Shown here piece by piece: positions 1 to 8,319 of a stretch of 64,000 nt of DNA; within the stretch, counting starts at the first letter, position 1; every line of letters starts with the position of its first letter. The position numbers were made by a program, and so were the translations under genes. The notes beneath the pieces were generated by a model that had not been told where the DNA came from, made no database searches, and saw only the letters and a program-made list of their open reading frames with translations. This DNA comes from Amycolatopsis sp. cg9 (GTDB lineage: Bacteria; Actinomycetota; Actinomycetes; Mycobacteriales; Pseudonocardiaceae): positions 1,798,001 through 1,862,000 of the forward strand of contig NZ_CP166850.1 in the NCBI RefSeq assembly GCF_041346945.1, in the 5' to 3' direction.

Positions 1-219
1 GTGGGCGGCGGCCAGCGCCTGCGCGCCGTCCTCGCCGCCGCCGAGCAGGTACAGGTCCAAAGTGGACGGGACCGGCTCGCCCAGCCCGACCGGCACCACC
101 TCGGCGTCGAACCCGCGCCACCGCAGCCGGCGGCAGAGCACCTGCGCGTTGCCGGTGTCGCCGTACGTGCCGAGCACCTCCGGCAGCAGGAGTCCGATGT
201 GGACGATCGAGTCAGCCAC
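1..219 (-). CDS. gatD: Lipid II isoglutaminyl synthase glutaminase subunit GatD (partial)
   Basis: Only the first 73 codons are present; the gene runs off the left edge. The GTG start at 219 overlaps the murT stop (214-212) by 8 nt, so the pair is probably translationally coupled. The translated start contains LLLPEVLGTYGDTGNAQVL and later LYLLGGGEDGAQAL, which fits the N-terminus of CobB/CobQ-type class I glutamine amidotransferases. In the known MurT/GatD complex, GatD releases ammonia from glutamine for MurT, which amidates the D-Glu of the lipid II stem peptide. The catalytic Cys and His lie outside the window and cannot be checked. Confidence 0.88.
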   Translation of the reverse strand, partial: MADSIVHIGLLLPEVLGTYGDTGNAQVLCRRLRWRGFDAEVVPVGLGEPVPSTLDLYLLGGGEDGAQALAAAH

Positions 220-1441
220 CGGGCAGCCGCCCGACCAGGTCGCGGAAGGCCGTGTAGTTGGCGACCAGCTCGACGCCGCCGGGCGGGAGGCCGTCGATCG
301 CGGCCACCGGGTCGGGCTCGGTCCAGTGCGCGACTTCGGCGTAGCAGAGCCGGACGGCGAGATCCGCGCCGCGCTCACCGGTGACCACCACCTGACGCCC
401 GCGCAGCCGCTCGAAGTGCACGTCCCAGAGCCACGACAGGTCCCGCCCGTCGGCTTCCTGCGCGTTCACCGCGACGACCACCGGCGTGTCCTCGTCCAGT
501 ACGCGCAGCGTTTCGACCCAGCCGGCCGGGTTCTTCGCCAGCATCAGCCGCACGGAGTGCCGGGACCGGCGGATCGTGCGGTAGCGGCCGCCGATGTCGG
601 TGATGGTCCGCAGCCGGGCGGCCGCGGTGTGCGGCGGCACGCCGAGCCGGTGCGCCGCCGCCAGCGCGAGCGCCGCGTTCGCCCGGTTCGCGTCGCCCGG
701 CAGCCGCAGGTCGAGGTCGACCTGGCGGCCACCGGGCGTGCGGACGAGGTCGCCGTCGAGGGTCCAGCCGGGTTCCGGACGGGAGAGCCCGCAGCCGCAG
801 CTCCAGTCCTTGCCGCGGAACCCGACGAGGCCGTCGCACCGCGGGCACGCCGTCGAGTCGCCGGTCCAGCGCCGCCCGGTGCTCACCCACACCGGCCGGT
901 CGGCCGCCGCCGCGGCGGACGTCACGAGGACGTCGTCGCAGTTCGCGACGACCACGGTGCCCGGCAGCTCCGCCAGCGCCGCCCGCAGGTCGCGTTCGGT
1001 GGCCCGGACCTCGCCGACGCGGTCGAGCTGGTCGCGGCTGAGGTTCAGCAGCACGAGCACGGCGGGCTGGAGCTGCCCGGCCACCCACGGCACGTGGGCC
1101 TCGTCGACTTCGAGGACCGCGTAGGGCGCGTCCGGGCGGGCGGTCAGCGCGGCGAGGACGCCGTCGGGCATGTTCGAGCCGTCGCTGTTGGCGGCGACCT
1201 CGGCCAGCGCTTCGAGCGCGCGGGTGAGCATGAGCGACGTCGTCGTCTTGCCGTTGGTGCCGGTGACCAGCACGACGGTCCGCTCCCGCCCGAGCCGGCG
1301 CAGCGCCCGCGGGTCGAGCGCGAGCGTGACGCGGCCGCCGATCATGCCGCCGCGGCCGAGCCCCGAGCTGCGGGACAGCCAGGCGGTCAGCCGGCCGGCG
1401 GCCACGGACGCGCGGGTGCGAAGGGGGTTTCGGACGGTCAT
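212..1441 (-). CDS. murT: Lipid II isoglutaminyl synthase ATP-dependent subunit MurT
   Basis: A 409-residue Mur-ligase-family protein that uses ATP to activate the D-glutamate alpha-carboxyl of lipid II for amidation. The P-loop GTNGKTT is at residues 61-67. A zinc-ribbon insertion with Cys199, Cys202, Cys215 and Cys217 is typical of MurT and absent from MurC-F. A C-terminal DUF1727-type domain follows. ATG start at 1441. It is the first gene of a murT-gatD pair with an 8-nt overlap. The length is normal for the family. The pathway acts on cytoplasmic-face peptidoglycan precursors. Confidence 0.95.
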   Translation of the reverse strand: MTVRNPLRTRASVAAGRLTAWLSRSSGLGRGGMIGGRVTLALDPRALRRLGRERTVVLVTGTNGKTTTSLMLTRALEALAEVAANSDGSNMPDGVLAALTARPDAPYAVLEVDEAHVPWVAGQLQPAVLVLLNLSRDQLDRVGEVRATERDLRAALAELPGTVVVANCDDVLVTSAAAAADRPVWVSTGRRWTGDSTACPRCDGLVGFRGKDWSCGCGLSRPEPGWTLDGDLVRTPGGRQVDLDLRLPGDANRANAALALAAAHRLGVPPHTAAARLRTITDIGGRYRTIRRSRHSVRLMLAKNPAGWVETLRVLDEDTPVVVAVNAQEADGRDLSWLWDVHFERLRGRQVVVTGERGADLAVRLCYAEVAHWTEPDPVAAIDGLPPGGVELVANYTAFRDLVGRLPGG

Positions 1442-1502
1442 CGGTGCGGATGGTGCCTCGCGGGCGCTGTGAGTTCCCTGAGTCCGTGGCCCGCGTCTCG
1501 CC

Positions 1503-2411
1503 TCAGAGCGTGACGACGACCTTGCCGTGCACGTGCCGCCCGGCCTGCAGCTCGACCGCGTCCCGGATCTTCTCGACCGGGAACACCGCGGCGACCGGCA
1601 CGGTCAGCTCGCCACCGGCGATCGCGGCGGTGATCCGCGCGAGCTCGCCGGGCTCCGCGTCGGCGCCACCGGTGGCGCGCACGCCGCCGGGCGGGTTGGG
1701 GCCGGCGGCGATCGTGGAGATCCGCTCGGGTGACACGCCGAGCGCCAGCGCGGCCTCGGCCGTCTCGGTGCCGAACAGGTCCGCCGCCGCGGTCACGCCG
1801 AGCGTGCGCACCCGGTCCGCGAGCCCGGGGCCGTACGCGACCGGCTCCGCGCCGAGTTCCCGCAGGAAGCCGAACGTGCTCTCCGACGCCGTGCCGATCA
1901 CGGTGGCGCCGGCGAGCTTGGCGAGCTGGACGGCGAAGATGCCCACGCCGCCGGCCGCCCCGCCGATCAGGACGGTGTCACCGGACCGCAGGCCGATCGC
2001 CGCCAGCGCCGCGGCCGCCGAGGAGCCGGCCACCGGGAGCGTGCTCGCCACCTCGTCGCTGACCCCGTCCGGCGTGGGGAAGAGCGCGCCGGGCACCTCG
2101 ACGACGACGAAGTCGGCGACGGCCCGCCCGAGCGCGCCGCCGTGGACGCGGTCACCCGCGGCGAACCCCGTGACCCCGGTCCCGACCTCGTCGACGACGC
2201 CGGCGAAGTCGTACCCGAAGCCGGACGGCACGGTGATGCCGAACCGCGCCGCCGCTTCGGCCGAGGCGGCGAGGCCCCAGTCCATCGGGTTCAGCCCGGC
2301 CGCTGTCACGCGTACGCGCACTTCGCCCGGGCCGGCGTGCGGCTCGGGCACCTCACGCAGTTCCAGGACTTCGGGACCACCGAACTTCTCGTAGACGACG
2401 GCTCGGCTCAT
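1503..2411 (-). CDS. NADP-dependent zinc-free alcohol dehydrogenase / quinone oxidoreductase (MDR family)
   Basis: A 302-residue medium-chain dehydrogenase/reductase. The GroES-like N-terminal domain (VVYEKFGGPEVLELREVP) is followed by a Rossmann dinucleotide motif GGAAGGVGIFAVQLAK around residue 150. No structural or catalytic zinc cysteines are seen, which fits the quinone-oxidoreductase/enoyl-reductase branch; the substrate is unknown. I chose the ATG at 2411 because a GGAGG lies 5 nt upstream of it; an in-frame TTG four codons earlier lacks one. The gene is divergent from a TetR regulator and shares an 80-bp intergenic region holding a palindromic operator candidate, so it is probably the TetR target. 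Confidence 0.88.
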   Translation of the reverse strand: MSRAVVYEKFGGPEVLELREVPEPHAGPGEVRVRVTAAGLNPMDWGLAASAEAAARFGITVPSGFGYDFAGVVDEVGTGVTGFAAGDRVHGGALGRAVADFVVVEVPGALFPTPDGVSDEVASTLPVAGSSAAAALAAIGLRSGDTVLIGGAAGGVGIFAVQLAKLAGATVIGTASESTFGFLRELGAEPVAYGPGLADRVRTLGVTAAADLFGTETAEAALALGVSPERISTIAAGPNPPGGVRATGGADAEPGELARITAAIAGGELTVPVAAVFPVEKIRDAVELQAGRHVHGKVVVTL

Positions 2412-2436
2412 GGTGACCTCCAACGCGAGTGATGAG

Positions 2437-2475
2437 ACTTGGTCCCATCACCGTACACCGATGACGGGACCAAGT
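2437..2475. promoter_or_regulatory. Palindromic operator candidate between MDR reductase and TetR genes
   Basis: Two 14-nt arms, 2437-2450 (ACTTGGTCCCATCA) and 2462-2475, form an inverted repeat matching at 13 of 14 positions around an 11-nt spacer. A third half-site, GTGGTCCCAT, ends at the TetR start codon (2483-2493). It lies in the only space available for the promoters of both divergent genes. TetR-family regulators commonly bind such sites, so autoregulation plus control of the reductase is inferred. Confidence 0.6.
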
Positions 2476-2491
2476 GCCGTAAAGTGGTCCC

Positions 2492-3067
2492 ATGGCCCGC
2501 TGGCAACCGAACGCCCCGGAGCGGCTGAGCAAGGCCGCCCTCGAACTGTTCGCCGAGCGCGGCTACGAGAACACGACGGTGATCGACATCGCGGAGCGCG
2601 CCGGGCTGACGAAGAGCACCTTCTTCCGGCACTTCCAGGACAAGCGCGAAGTGCTCTTCGGCGACGGCACGCTGGCCGGCCTGCTCACCGAAGCGATCGC
2701 CGCCGCGCCGGAGACCGCGGGCCCGCTCGAAGCGGTGGCCGACGCGATGGCCGCGGTCGGCGGCCGGACCTTCACCCCGGAACGCCGCGAGTTCGGCGCC
2801 CTCCGGCGGGCGGTGATCGACGCCAACCCGGAACTGCGGGAGCGCGAAGCCCTGAAGGGACTGACCCTCGTCGCGGCGATGACCGACGCACTCAAGCGAC
2901 GCGGCGTCCCGGAACTGACGGCGTGCGTCGCCGCGGAACTGGGCGCACTCGCGATGAAGCTCGCCCACGAGCGCTGGAGCGACGGCGGCGACTTCGCCGA
3001 ATCCGCGCGGCAGGCTCTCGACGAGGTGCTGGCGGCCGTTCCGGCCTTCGTGACATTTCCCCGCTGA
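2492..3067 (+). CDS. TetR family transcriptional regulator
   Basis: A 191-residue one-component repressor-type protein. The N-terminal HTH includes ALELFAERGYENTTVIDIAE and GLTKSTFFRHFQDKREVLF (roughly residues 12-55), the TetR signature. The C-terminal ligand domain is not assignable. ATG start at 2492; there is no good ribosome binding site, and the operator-like sequence runs up to the start codon, so a leaderless transcript is possible. It is divergent from the MDR reductase gene and probably represses it and itself through the palindrome at 2437-2475. Confidence 0.9.
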   Translation: MARWQPNAPERLSKAALELFAERGYENTTVIDIAERAGLTKSTFFRHFQDKREVLFGDGTLAGLLTEAIAAAPETAGPLEAVADAMAAVGGRTFTPERREFGALRRAVIDANPELREREALKGLTLVAAMTDALKRRGVPELTACVAAELGALAMKLAHERWSDGGDFAESARQALDEVLAAVPAFVTFPR

Positions 3068-3077
3068 ACGCACCCGA

Positions 3078-3111
3078 TTCAAGTCCGTGAATGCGCATTC
3101 ACGGACTTGAA
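3078..3111. terminator. Perfect 34-bp palindrome downstream of TetR gene
   Basis: The sequence 3078-3111 is a 17+17 nt perfect palindrome centred on GCGC (arm TTCAAGTCCGTGAATGC), starting 10 nt after the TetR stop. It could fold as a strong hairpin and end the TetR transcript. No T-run follows, as is usual in high-GC actinobacteria. The GAATGC/GCATTC core resembles the other GAATGA/TCATTC palindromes of this window. Confidence 0.6.
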
Positions 3112-3182
3112 AGACAACGTTGTCGAAGTTGTCGAACGCGTCCGTCCGCGTGCCCGCAACCGCCGTAGGTAGGAAACTTAAC

Positions 3183-3273
3183 CATCGGAGGTTGTACCAA
3201 TTAGCATCCTCAACTAACCGCGTTTCTCCTGAGACGTTTCAAGATCTTCCGTACATACATCGGAGGTGTTACC
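3183..3273 (+). promoter_or_regulatory. AT-richer leader with near-identical direct repeats upstream of IclR gene
   Basis: The 273-bp gap 3068-3340 is clearly AT-richer than its surroundings. Two 16-nt direct repeats, CATCGGAGGTTGTACC (3183-3198) and CATCGGAGGTGTTACC (3258-3273), lie 75 bp apart. A TTGTAC / 17 nt / TAACCG promoter-like pair begins in the first copy. The repeats could be binding sites for the IclR protein or another regulator. No convincing small gene is seen here. Confidence 0.35.
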
Positions 3274-3340
3274 GTCCAAACCCACCCAGCGGAAAGGCGT
3301 ACCGCTGAGCGAAAACCGGGAACGTCCAACGGAGGGCAAC

Positions 3341-4123
3341 GTGGGACCGGAGCGCGGGCTGGAGAACAGCGGAACTCTCGAACGCGGACTCGCGGTGCTG
3401 GAGCACGTGGGCCGGCACCAGGAGATTTCCACCAATGCGATCGCGCGGCAACTGGGGCTTTCCCGCAGTGCCGCGTACCGGATCGTCGGCACCTTGAAGA
3501 ACCTCGAGTACCTCGAAGCCGACCAGATCACCGGCCGGGTGCGGCTGGGCACGCGGCTGGTCGAGCTCGGCGCCCGCGCGATGGCGGCGACCGACCTGCA
3601 CCGGTGCGCGCCGCGGTACCTCGCGTCGCTGGCGGAGCGCTCGGGCGAGACGACCTACCTCGCCGTGCCGGACAACGACACCATGGTCTACGTCGCGACC
3701 GAACGCAGTGCCAGCGCGGTGACGCTCGCCTGCCGCCTCGGCACCCGGCGCCCGCAGCACGCGACGTCGCTCGGGAAGGCGTGGCTGGCCGCGCTGCCGG
3801 AGGTCGACCGCGCCGAGCGCGTCCGCCGGATGAAGCTGGATTCGCTGACGCTCAAGACGATCATCGACCCGCACCGGCTCCTCGACGAACTCGCGCGGAC
3901 GAGCCGCCGCGGCTGGGCGATCGACGAAGTGGAGAACGAGCCGGACGTCGGCTGCGTCGCGGCCGCGGTCCGCGACCACTCGGGACGCCCGATCGCGGCG
4001 ATCAGCATCGCCGGCCCGGCCCCGCGGGTGCTGCGCCGCCTCGACGAGCTGGGCGCATCGGTGGCGGGCACGGCGGCGGCGTTGTCCCTGCGCCTCGGTT
4101 TCGTGCGGAGCCGGCCCGCCTGA
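3341..4123 (+). CDS. IclR family transcriptional regulator
   Basis: A 260-residue regulator. The winged HTH (LERGLAVLEHVGRH, then TNAIARQLGLSRSAAYRIV) occupies roughly residues 10-70, and an IclR effector-binding domain follows (HATSLGKAWLAALP, GWAIDEVENEPDVGCVAAAV). I chose GTG 3341 because GGAGG sits 6 nt upstream and the HTH begins just inside; the frame is open further upstream to 3266 but without a better ribosome site. The next gene downstream is an L-lactate permease on the same strand 287 bp away, so control of lactate uptake is a reasonable inference. IclR members can be repressors or activators; the direction is unknown. Confidence 0.88.
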   Translation: MGPERGLENSGTLERGLAVLEHVGRHQEISTNAIARQLGLSRSAAYRIVGTLKNLEYLEADQITGRVRLGTRLVELGARAMAATDLHRCAPRYLASLAERSGETTYLAVPDNDTMVYVATERSASAVTLACRLGTRRPQHATSLGKAWLAALPEVDRAERVRRMKLDSLTLKTIIDPHRLLDELARTSRRGWAIDEVENEPDVGCVAAAVRDHSGRPIAAISIAGPAPRVLRRLDELGASVAGTAAALSLRLGFVRSRPA

Positions 4124-4302
4124 TCTCCCCGTCGCGCATTCACCTGGCGCGGCCGGGGCTCGCCATCCCGCGGCGACCCACCTCGACCCCGCGGCTCGGC
4201 CACCACCCCAGCCGCGCGGCCGACCCACACCGCCGCCACGGCTCGCCACCCCCGCAGCTGCGCGGCCCAGCCCGCCGCCCGCGTTCCGCGCCCCCGCCCA
4301 GT

Positions 4303-4355
4303 GTCTTGAATGAGTCATTCAGGTCACCGGAGGTCCTGAATGACTCATTCAAGAC
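4303..4355. repeat. Long inverted repeat, family A (GAATGAnTCATTC palindrome)
   Basis: Arms 4303-4323 and 4335-4355 are perfect 21-nt inverted repeats around an 11-nt loop, and each arm holds its own palindrome, GAATGAGTCATTC or GAATGACTCATTC. It lies between the IclR and lactate permease genes. The same core recurs in intergenic spaces near 18.5 kb and 29.3 kb. It may act as a terminator or be a REP-like dispersed element. Confidence 0.75.
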
Positions 4356-4410
4356 CGCCGCGCCCTCGCCCACCTGACCGCGTTCCCACGACCCGGCGAA
4401 GGAGCCGACC

Positions 4411-6102
4411 GTGACCTGGATCCAGGACTACCAGCCGGCGGGCGGGCTGTGGGTGTCCGCGCTGCTCGCCGCGCTGCCGATCGTCGTCTTGCTCGTCGCG
4501 CTCGGTGTGGTGCGGCTGTCCGCGCACCTCTCGGCCGCGCTCGCGCTGGTCACCGCGCTCGGGGTGGCCCTGCTGCTGTACCGGATGCCGGCCGCGCTGG
4601 CGTTCGACTCCGCGGCCATGGGCGTGCTGTTCGGCGTGTGGTCGGTGGCCTGGATCGCGTTCCACGCCGTGTACTTCCACAACGTCACGGTGGCGACCGG
4701 CCGGTTCGACAGCATCAAGCGCGTGCTCGCCGGGTTCAGCGAAGACCGGCGGCTCCAGGCGCTGCTGATCGCGTTCGCCTTCGGGGCGCTGCTCGAAGGC
4801 GTCGCGGGTGGCGGGTCGCCGATCGCGATCACCGCGGCGATGATGGCCGCGCTCGGGTTCCCGCCGGTGAAGGCCGTCGTGCTGGCGCTGCTGGCGAACA
4901 CCGCGCCGGTCGCGTTCGGCGGGCTCGGCAACCCGCTGATCGTGCTGGGGCGGCTGACCGCGCCGATCATGCACCTCAAGCAGGACCAGGCGACCGAGCT
5001 GTTCTCGGCGATGGTCGGGCGGCAGGTTCCGGTGCTGGCGCTGATCATCCCGGCGTTCCTGGTCGTGGTCCTGGCCGGCTGGAAGCGCATGCTCGAAGTG
5101 TGGCCGGCCGTGCTGACCGCCGGGCTCGCGTTCGCGGCCATGCAGTTCGTCGCGTCCAACTACATCAGCGCCAGCCTGGTCGACGTCCTCGCCGCGCTCA
5201 CCGCGATGGCCGCGCTCTGGATCCTGACGAGGTTCTGGCAGCCTGCGAGCGTGTGGCGGTTCGACGGTGAAGAAAGCGCTGTCTCGGGGGCAAACCTCGG
5301 CGCCGCGAAAGCCGAACGCGGTGCGCTCTACGCGTGGATGCCCTACGTCATCCTGATCCTGGCGATCTTCCTGTCGCGGATCGGCACGATCTTCAAGAAC
5401 CTCCCCGCCTGGCTCGACCTGACGAAGCTGCTGCACCAGGCGGACTGGATCTTCGCCTGGCCCGGCCTGCACAACCACGTGGTCCAGCACCCGCCGATCA
5501 CGGCGAAGAACGCGCCCTACGCGGCGACGTTCACGGTGGACTTCCTGTTCTCGCCGGGCACGGTGGCGCTGATCGCGGCGGTCATCGCCGGCTTCGCCAT
5601 GGGCGCGCGGCCGGGGCTGCTGCTCAAGACGTACCGGTCGACGCTCGTCCAGATGCGCTGGGCGCTGGCGACGATCTTCATGATCCTGGCCATCGCGTTC
5701 GTGATGAACTACTCGGGCGCGACGCAGACGCTGGGCCTGGCCCTGGCGACGACCGGCGTGGTCTTCCCGCTGTTCTCGGCGTACATCGGCTGGCTGGGCG
5801 TGTTCCTCACCGGCTCGGACGCGTCGACGAACAGCCTCTTCGGCCCGATGCAGGTGATCTCGGCCCAGCAGCTGAACCTCAACCCGATCCTGGCGGGCGC
5901 GACCAACACGTCCGGCGGCGTGATGGGCAAGATGATCTCGCCGCAGAACTTGTCGATCGGCGCGACGGCGATCGGCCAGAGCGGCAAGGAGGGCTCACTG
6001 CTGCGGCAGACGTTCCTGTGGTCCCTGCTGCTGACGGCGGTGGTCGGCGTGATCTCCCTCCTGCAGGCGACGATCCTGACGGCGATGATCCCGTCGCCCT
6101 AG
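4411..6102 (+). CDS. lctP: L-lactate permease (LctP family)
   Basis: A 563-residue polytopic membrane protein of the LctP family, normal length, which imports L-lactate or glycolate with protons. Family signatures include FGALLEGVAGGGSPIAITAAMMAALGF (given here only as a position, roughly residues 127-153), NTAPVAFGGLGNP near 166 and a late GSDASTNSLFGPMQ near 470. About a dozen hydrophobic segments are visible. GTG start at 4411 with a GAAGGAG-type ribosome site. It follows an IclR regulator gene. The stop lies 10 bp before the HD protein gene, so the two may be co-transcribed. Confidence 0.93.
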   Translation: MTWIQDYQPAGGLWVSALLAALPIVVLLVALGVVRLSAHLSAALALVTALGVALLLYRMPAALAFDSAAMGVLFGVWSVAWIAFHAVYFHNVTVATGRFDSIKRVLAGFSEDRRLQALLIAFAFGALLEGVAGGGSPIAITAAMMAALGFPPVKAVVLALLANTAPVAFGGLGNPLIVLGRLTAPIMHLKQDQATELFSAMVGRQVPVLALIIPAFLVVVLAGWKRMLEVWPAVLTAGLAFAAMQFVASNYISASLVDVLAALTAMAALWILTRFWQPASVWRFDGEESAVSGANLGAAKAERGALYAWMPYVILILAIFLSRIGTIFKNLPAWLDLTKLLHQADWIFAWPGLHNHVVQHPPITAKNAPYAATFTVDFLFSPGTVALIAAVIAGFAMGARPGLLLKTYRSTLVQMRWALATIFMILAIAFVMNYSGATQTLGLALATTGVVFPLFSAYIGWLGVFLTGSDASTNSLFGPMQVISAQQLNLNPILAGATNTSGGVMGKMISPQNLSIGATAIGQSGKEGSLLRQTFLWSLLLTAVVGVISLLQATILTAMIPSP

Positions 6103-6112
6103 GCTGGGCGGC

Positions 6113-6667
6113 ATGACCTCTGAAGCGCTGGCCTCGTTCGGCTACGAGCTCGGCCTCCTCAAGCGGATCCGGCGGTCGGGCTGGTGGCACGCGGGCGTCC
6201 GCGACCCGGAGTCGGTCGGCGAGCACAGCCTCCGCGCGGCCCAGCTGGCGGCGCTGATCGCCGCCGAGGAGGGAGCGTCCCCGGAGCGGGCGGCGTTCCT
6301 GGCGCTGTGGCACGACACGCAGGAGACACGCACGGGCGACCTCCCGCTGACGGCGGTGGAGTACCTGCGCAAGCCGGAACCGCGGGAGATCACGGCGGAC
6401 CAGACGGCCGCGCTGCCCCCGCGGTCCCGCGAGCTGGTGCGCGAGGCGGTGGACGAGTACGAGAGCCGCGCGTCGGCGGAGGCGTTGTGCGCGAAGGACG
6501 CGGACAAGCTGGAGATGCTGCTGCAGGCGCTGGAGTACCGCGACATCGGCGTGCGGCCGGTCGACGAGTGGATCGCGTCGGCGACGAAGGGCCTGAAGAC
6601 CGAGACGGCGAAGAAGATCGCGGAGGCGGCGTTGACGTTGTCGCCGCTCTCGTGGCGGGGTCGCTAG
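6113..6667 (+). CDS. HD domain phosphohydrolase (YfbR/HDDC2-like)
   Basis: A 184-residue single-domain HD protein. The metal-binding pattern is visible: His38 in SVGEHSLRAAQ, His67-Asp68 in ALWHDTQETRTGD, and a later Asp in CAKDADKLEML. HDDC2/YfbR relatives are 5'-deoxynucleotidases, but here the substrate is inferred only. It starts 10 bp after the lactate permease stop and ends in a shared CTAG with the converging ECF42 sigma gene (4-nt overlap). Confidence 0.85.
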   Translation: MTSEALASFGYELGLLKRIRRSGWWHAGVRDPESVGEHSLRAAQLAALIAAEEGASPERAAFLALWHDTQETRTGDLPLTAVEYLRKPEPREITADQTAALPPRSRELVREAVDEYESRASAEALCAKDADKLEMLLQALEYRDIGVRPVDEWIASATKGLKTETAKKIAEAALTLSPLSWRGR

Positions 6668-7929
6668 GCGCCCACGGCCTTCGCGCGATTGAGGAGCAGT
6701 TCGCGTTCGCGGGCGTTCTCCGTCATCTCCGCCGCGCGCCGGAACTCCCGCTCCGCCTCCTCCAGCCGCCCGAGCTTCTCCAGCAGGTCGCCCCGGACGC
6801 TCGGCAGCAGGTGGTAGTCCTTCAGCGCCGCGTCCGACGCCACCGCGTCCACCACCGCCAGGCCCGCTTCCGGCCCGTACGCCATCGCGACCGCGACCCC
6901 GCGGTTCAGCTCGATCACCGGGGACGGCTGGAGCTTGCCGAGGCCTTCGTACAACGCGGCGATCCGCGTCCAGTCCGTCTCCTCCGGGGTCCGGGCGCGG
7001 GCGTGGCAGGCCGCGATCGCCGCCTGCGCCGAGTACGGCCCGTACGCCCCTTCGGCGATCTGCTCCGACAGCGCCAGCGCCGCCGAACCGTGCTGGATCA
7101 GGAAGCGGTCCCAGCGGGAGCGGTCCTGGTCCAGCAGCAGCACCGGCTCGCCGTCCGGCTTGGTGCGGGCCTTCGCGCGGGACGCCTGCAGCTCCATCAG
7201 CGCGACCAGGCCGTGGACCTCCGACTCGCCCGGCATCAGCGCGGCGAGCACGCGGCCGAGGCGCATGGCCTCCTCGCACAGCGCCGGCCGCATCCAGTCG
7301 TCGCCGCGGGTGGCCGAATAGCCCTCGTTGAACACCAGGTAGAGGACCTCGAGCACGGACGACAGCCGGGCGACGCGCTCGTCGCCCTCCGGGACCTCGA
7401 ACGGGACCTTCGCCGCCGCCAGCGCCTTCTTCGCCCGGACGATCCGCTGGGCGATCGTCGACTCGCGGACCAGGAACGCGCGCGCGATCTCGTCGGTCGT
7501 CAGGCCGCCGAGCATGCGCAGCGTCAGCGCGACCCTGGCCTGCGTGTTCAGCACCGGGTGGCAGGCGACGAACAGCAGGCGCAGGACGTCGTCCTCGATG
7601 TGGTCGTCGAGGGCCGCGTCGAAGTCCGGCAGCACGCCCTCGCCGAGCTGCTGGTCGCGGCCGACCTCTTCGAGCTTCTCCGCGTACCGCTCGTTGCGGC
7701 GGAACTGGTCGACCGCGCGGCGCTTGGCGATGGTCATCAGCCACGCGCCGGGGTTGCGCGGCACGCCGGACTCCGGCCACTGCTCCAGCGCCGCGACCAG
7801 CGCGTCCTGCGCCAGCTCTTCGGCGAGCCCGACGTCGCCACGGGCCATCCGGGCCAGGCCCGCGATGAGCCGCGGCGACTCGATGCGCCAGACCGCTTCG
7901 ACCGTGCTCCGGGTGTCCGCAACCGTCAC
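6664..7929 (-). CDS. ECF42-type RNA polymerase sigma factor with C-terminal extension
   Basis: A 421-residue sigma factor. The N-terminal sigma-2 region (ELAQDALVAALEQWPESGVP, then GAWLMTIAKRRAVDQFRR) and sigma-4 region (LTLRMLGGLTTDEIARAFLV) occupy about 180 residues. A roughly 220-residue helical, TPR-like extension follows, which defines group ECF42 (DUF6596-type). It lies 39 bp downstream of two DGPF/YCII genes on the same strand, the standard ECF42 neighbourhood. No anti-sigma factor is present; the extension is thought to control these sigmas. A matching promoter lies upstream of the operon (8774-8800), so the system is probably autoregulated. Confidence 0.93.
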   Translation of the reverse strand: MTVADTRSTVEAVWRIESPRLIAGLARMARGDVGLAEELAQDALVAALEQWPESGVPRNPGAWLMTIAKRRAVDQFRRNERYAEKLEEVGRDQQLGEGVLPDFDAALDDHIEDDVLRLLFVACHPVLNTQARVALTLRMLGGLTTDEIARAFLVRESTIAQRIVRAKKALAAAKVPFEVPEGDERVARLSSVLEVLYLVFNEGYSATRGDDWMRPALCEEAMRLGRVLAALMPGESEVHGLVALMELQASRAKARTKPDGEPVLLLDQDRSRWDRFLIQHGSAALALSEQIAEGAYGPYSAQAAIAACHARARTPEETDWTRIAALYEGLGKLQPSPVIELNRGVAVAMAYGPEAGLAVVDAVASDAALKDYHLLPSVRGDLLEKLGRLEEAEREFRRAAEMTENARERELLLNRAKAVGA

Positions 7930-7968
7930 CCGGCCATCAGACAGGGTGATCGGCCGCGGTGCAAGCCG

Positions 7969-8319
7969 CTACTCGGCGATGGTGCGGATCTCGATCGCGC
8001 CGATCTTGGCCTCGGGGTTCGGCGCCTGCTTCATCAGCTCGACGACCTCCTCGAGCGATTCGCCGTTGAGCACCCAGAAGCCGGCGATGAGCTCCTTCGT
8101 CTCCGCGAACGGCCCGTCGATCAGCTTCGGTTCCGCCTCCCCTTCGAAGACGACCCGCACGCCGTCGGCGCTCGAAGTCAGGCCTTCGGCCATGACGATC
8201 CGGCCCTCGGAGAAGAGCCGGTCGTTGAACTTCGCCATCTCGGCCAGTTCTTCGGCGGCGGGCTGGAACCCGGGCGCCTCGGACTCCGGGGTGGCCTTGA
8301 CCATCACGAGGAACCGCAT
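7969..8319 (-). CDS. DGPF (YCII-related) domain protein, second of pair
   Basis: A 116-residue ferredoxin-like-fold protein beginning MRFLVMVKATPESEAPG and carrying LIDGPFAETKELIAGFWVL, the motif that gives DGPF proteins their name. I set the start at ATG 8319, preceded by GGAGG; the open frame further upstream is not coding. Its ATG overlaps the upstream DGPF gene's stop (TGATG), so translation is coupled. DGPF proteins always accompany ECF42 sigma genes, but their biochemical role is unknown. Confidence 0.9.
   Translation of the reverse strand: MRFLVMVKATPESEAPGFQPAAEELAEMAKFNDRLFSEGRIVMAEGLTSSADGVRVVFEGEAEPKLIDGPFAETKELIAGFWVLNGESLEEVVELMKQAPNPEAKIGAIEIRTIAE

Noticed and set aside
3120..3308. 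Small 62-codon ORF in the IclR leader
   Set aside because: Atypical third-position GC, no ribosome site, and it overlaps regulatory repeats.
5879..7780. Long minus-strand reading frame of 633 codons
   Set aside because: It runs antisense to the lactate permease and HD genes and in a shifted frame of the ECF42 gene; composition is low-complexity Arg/Ala/Pro from high-GC codon shadow.
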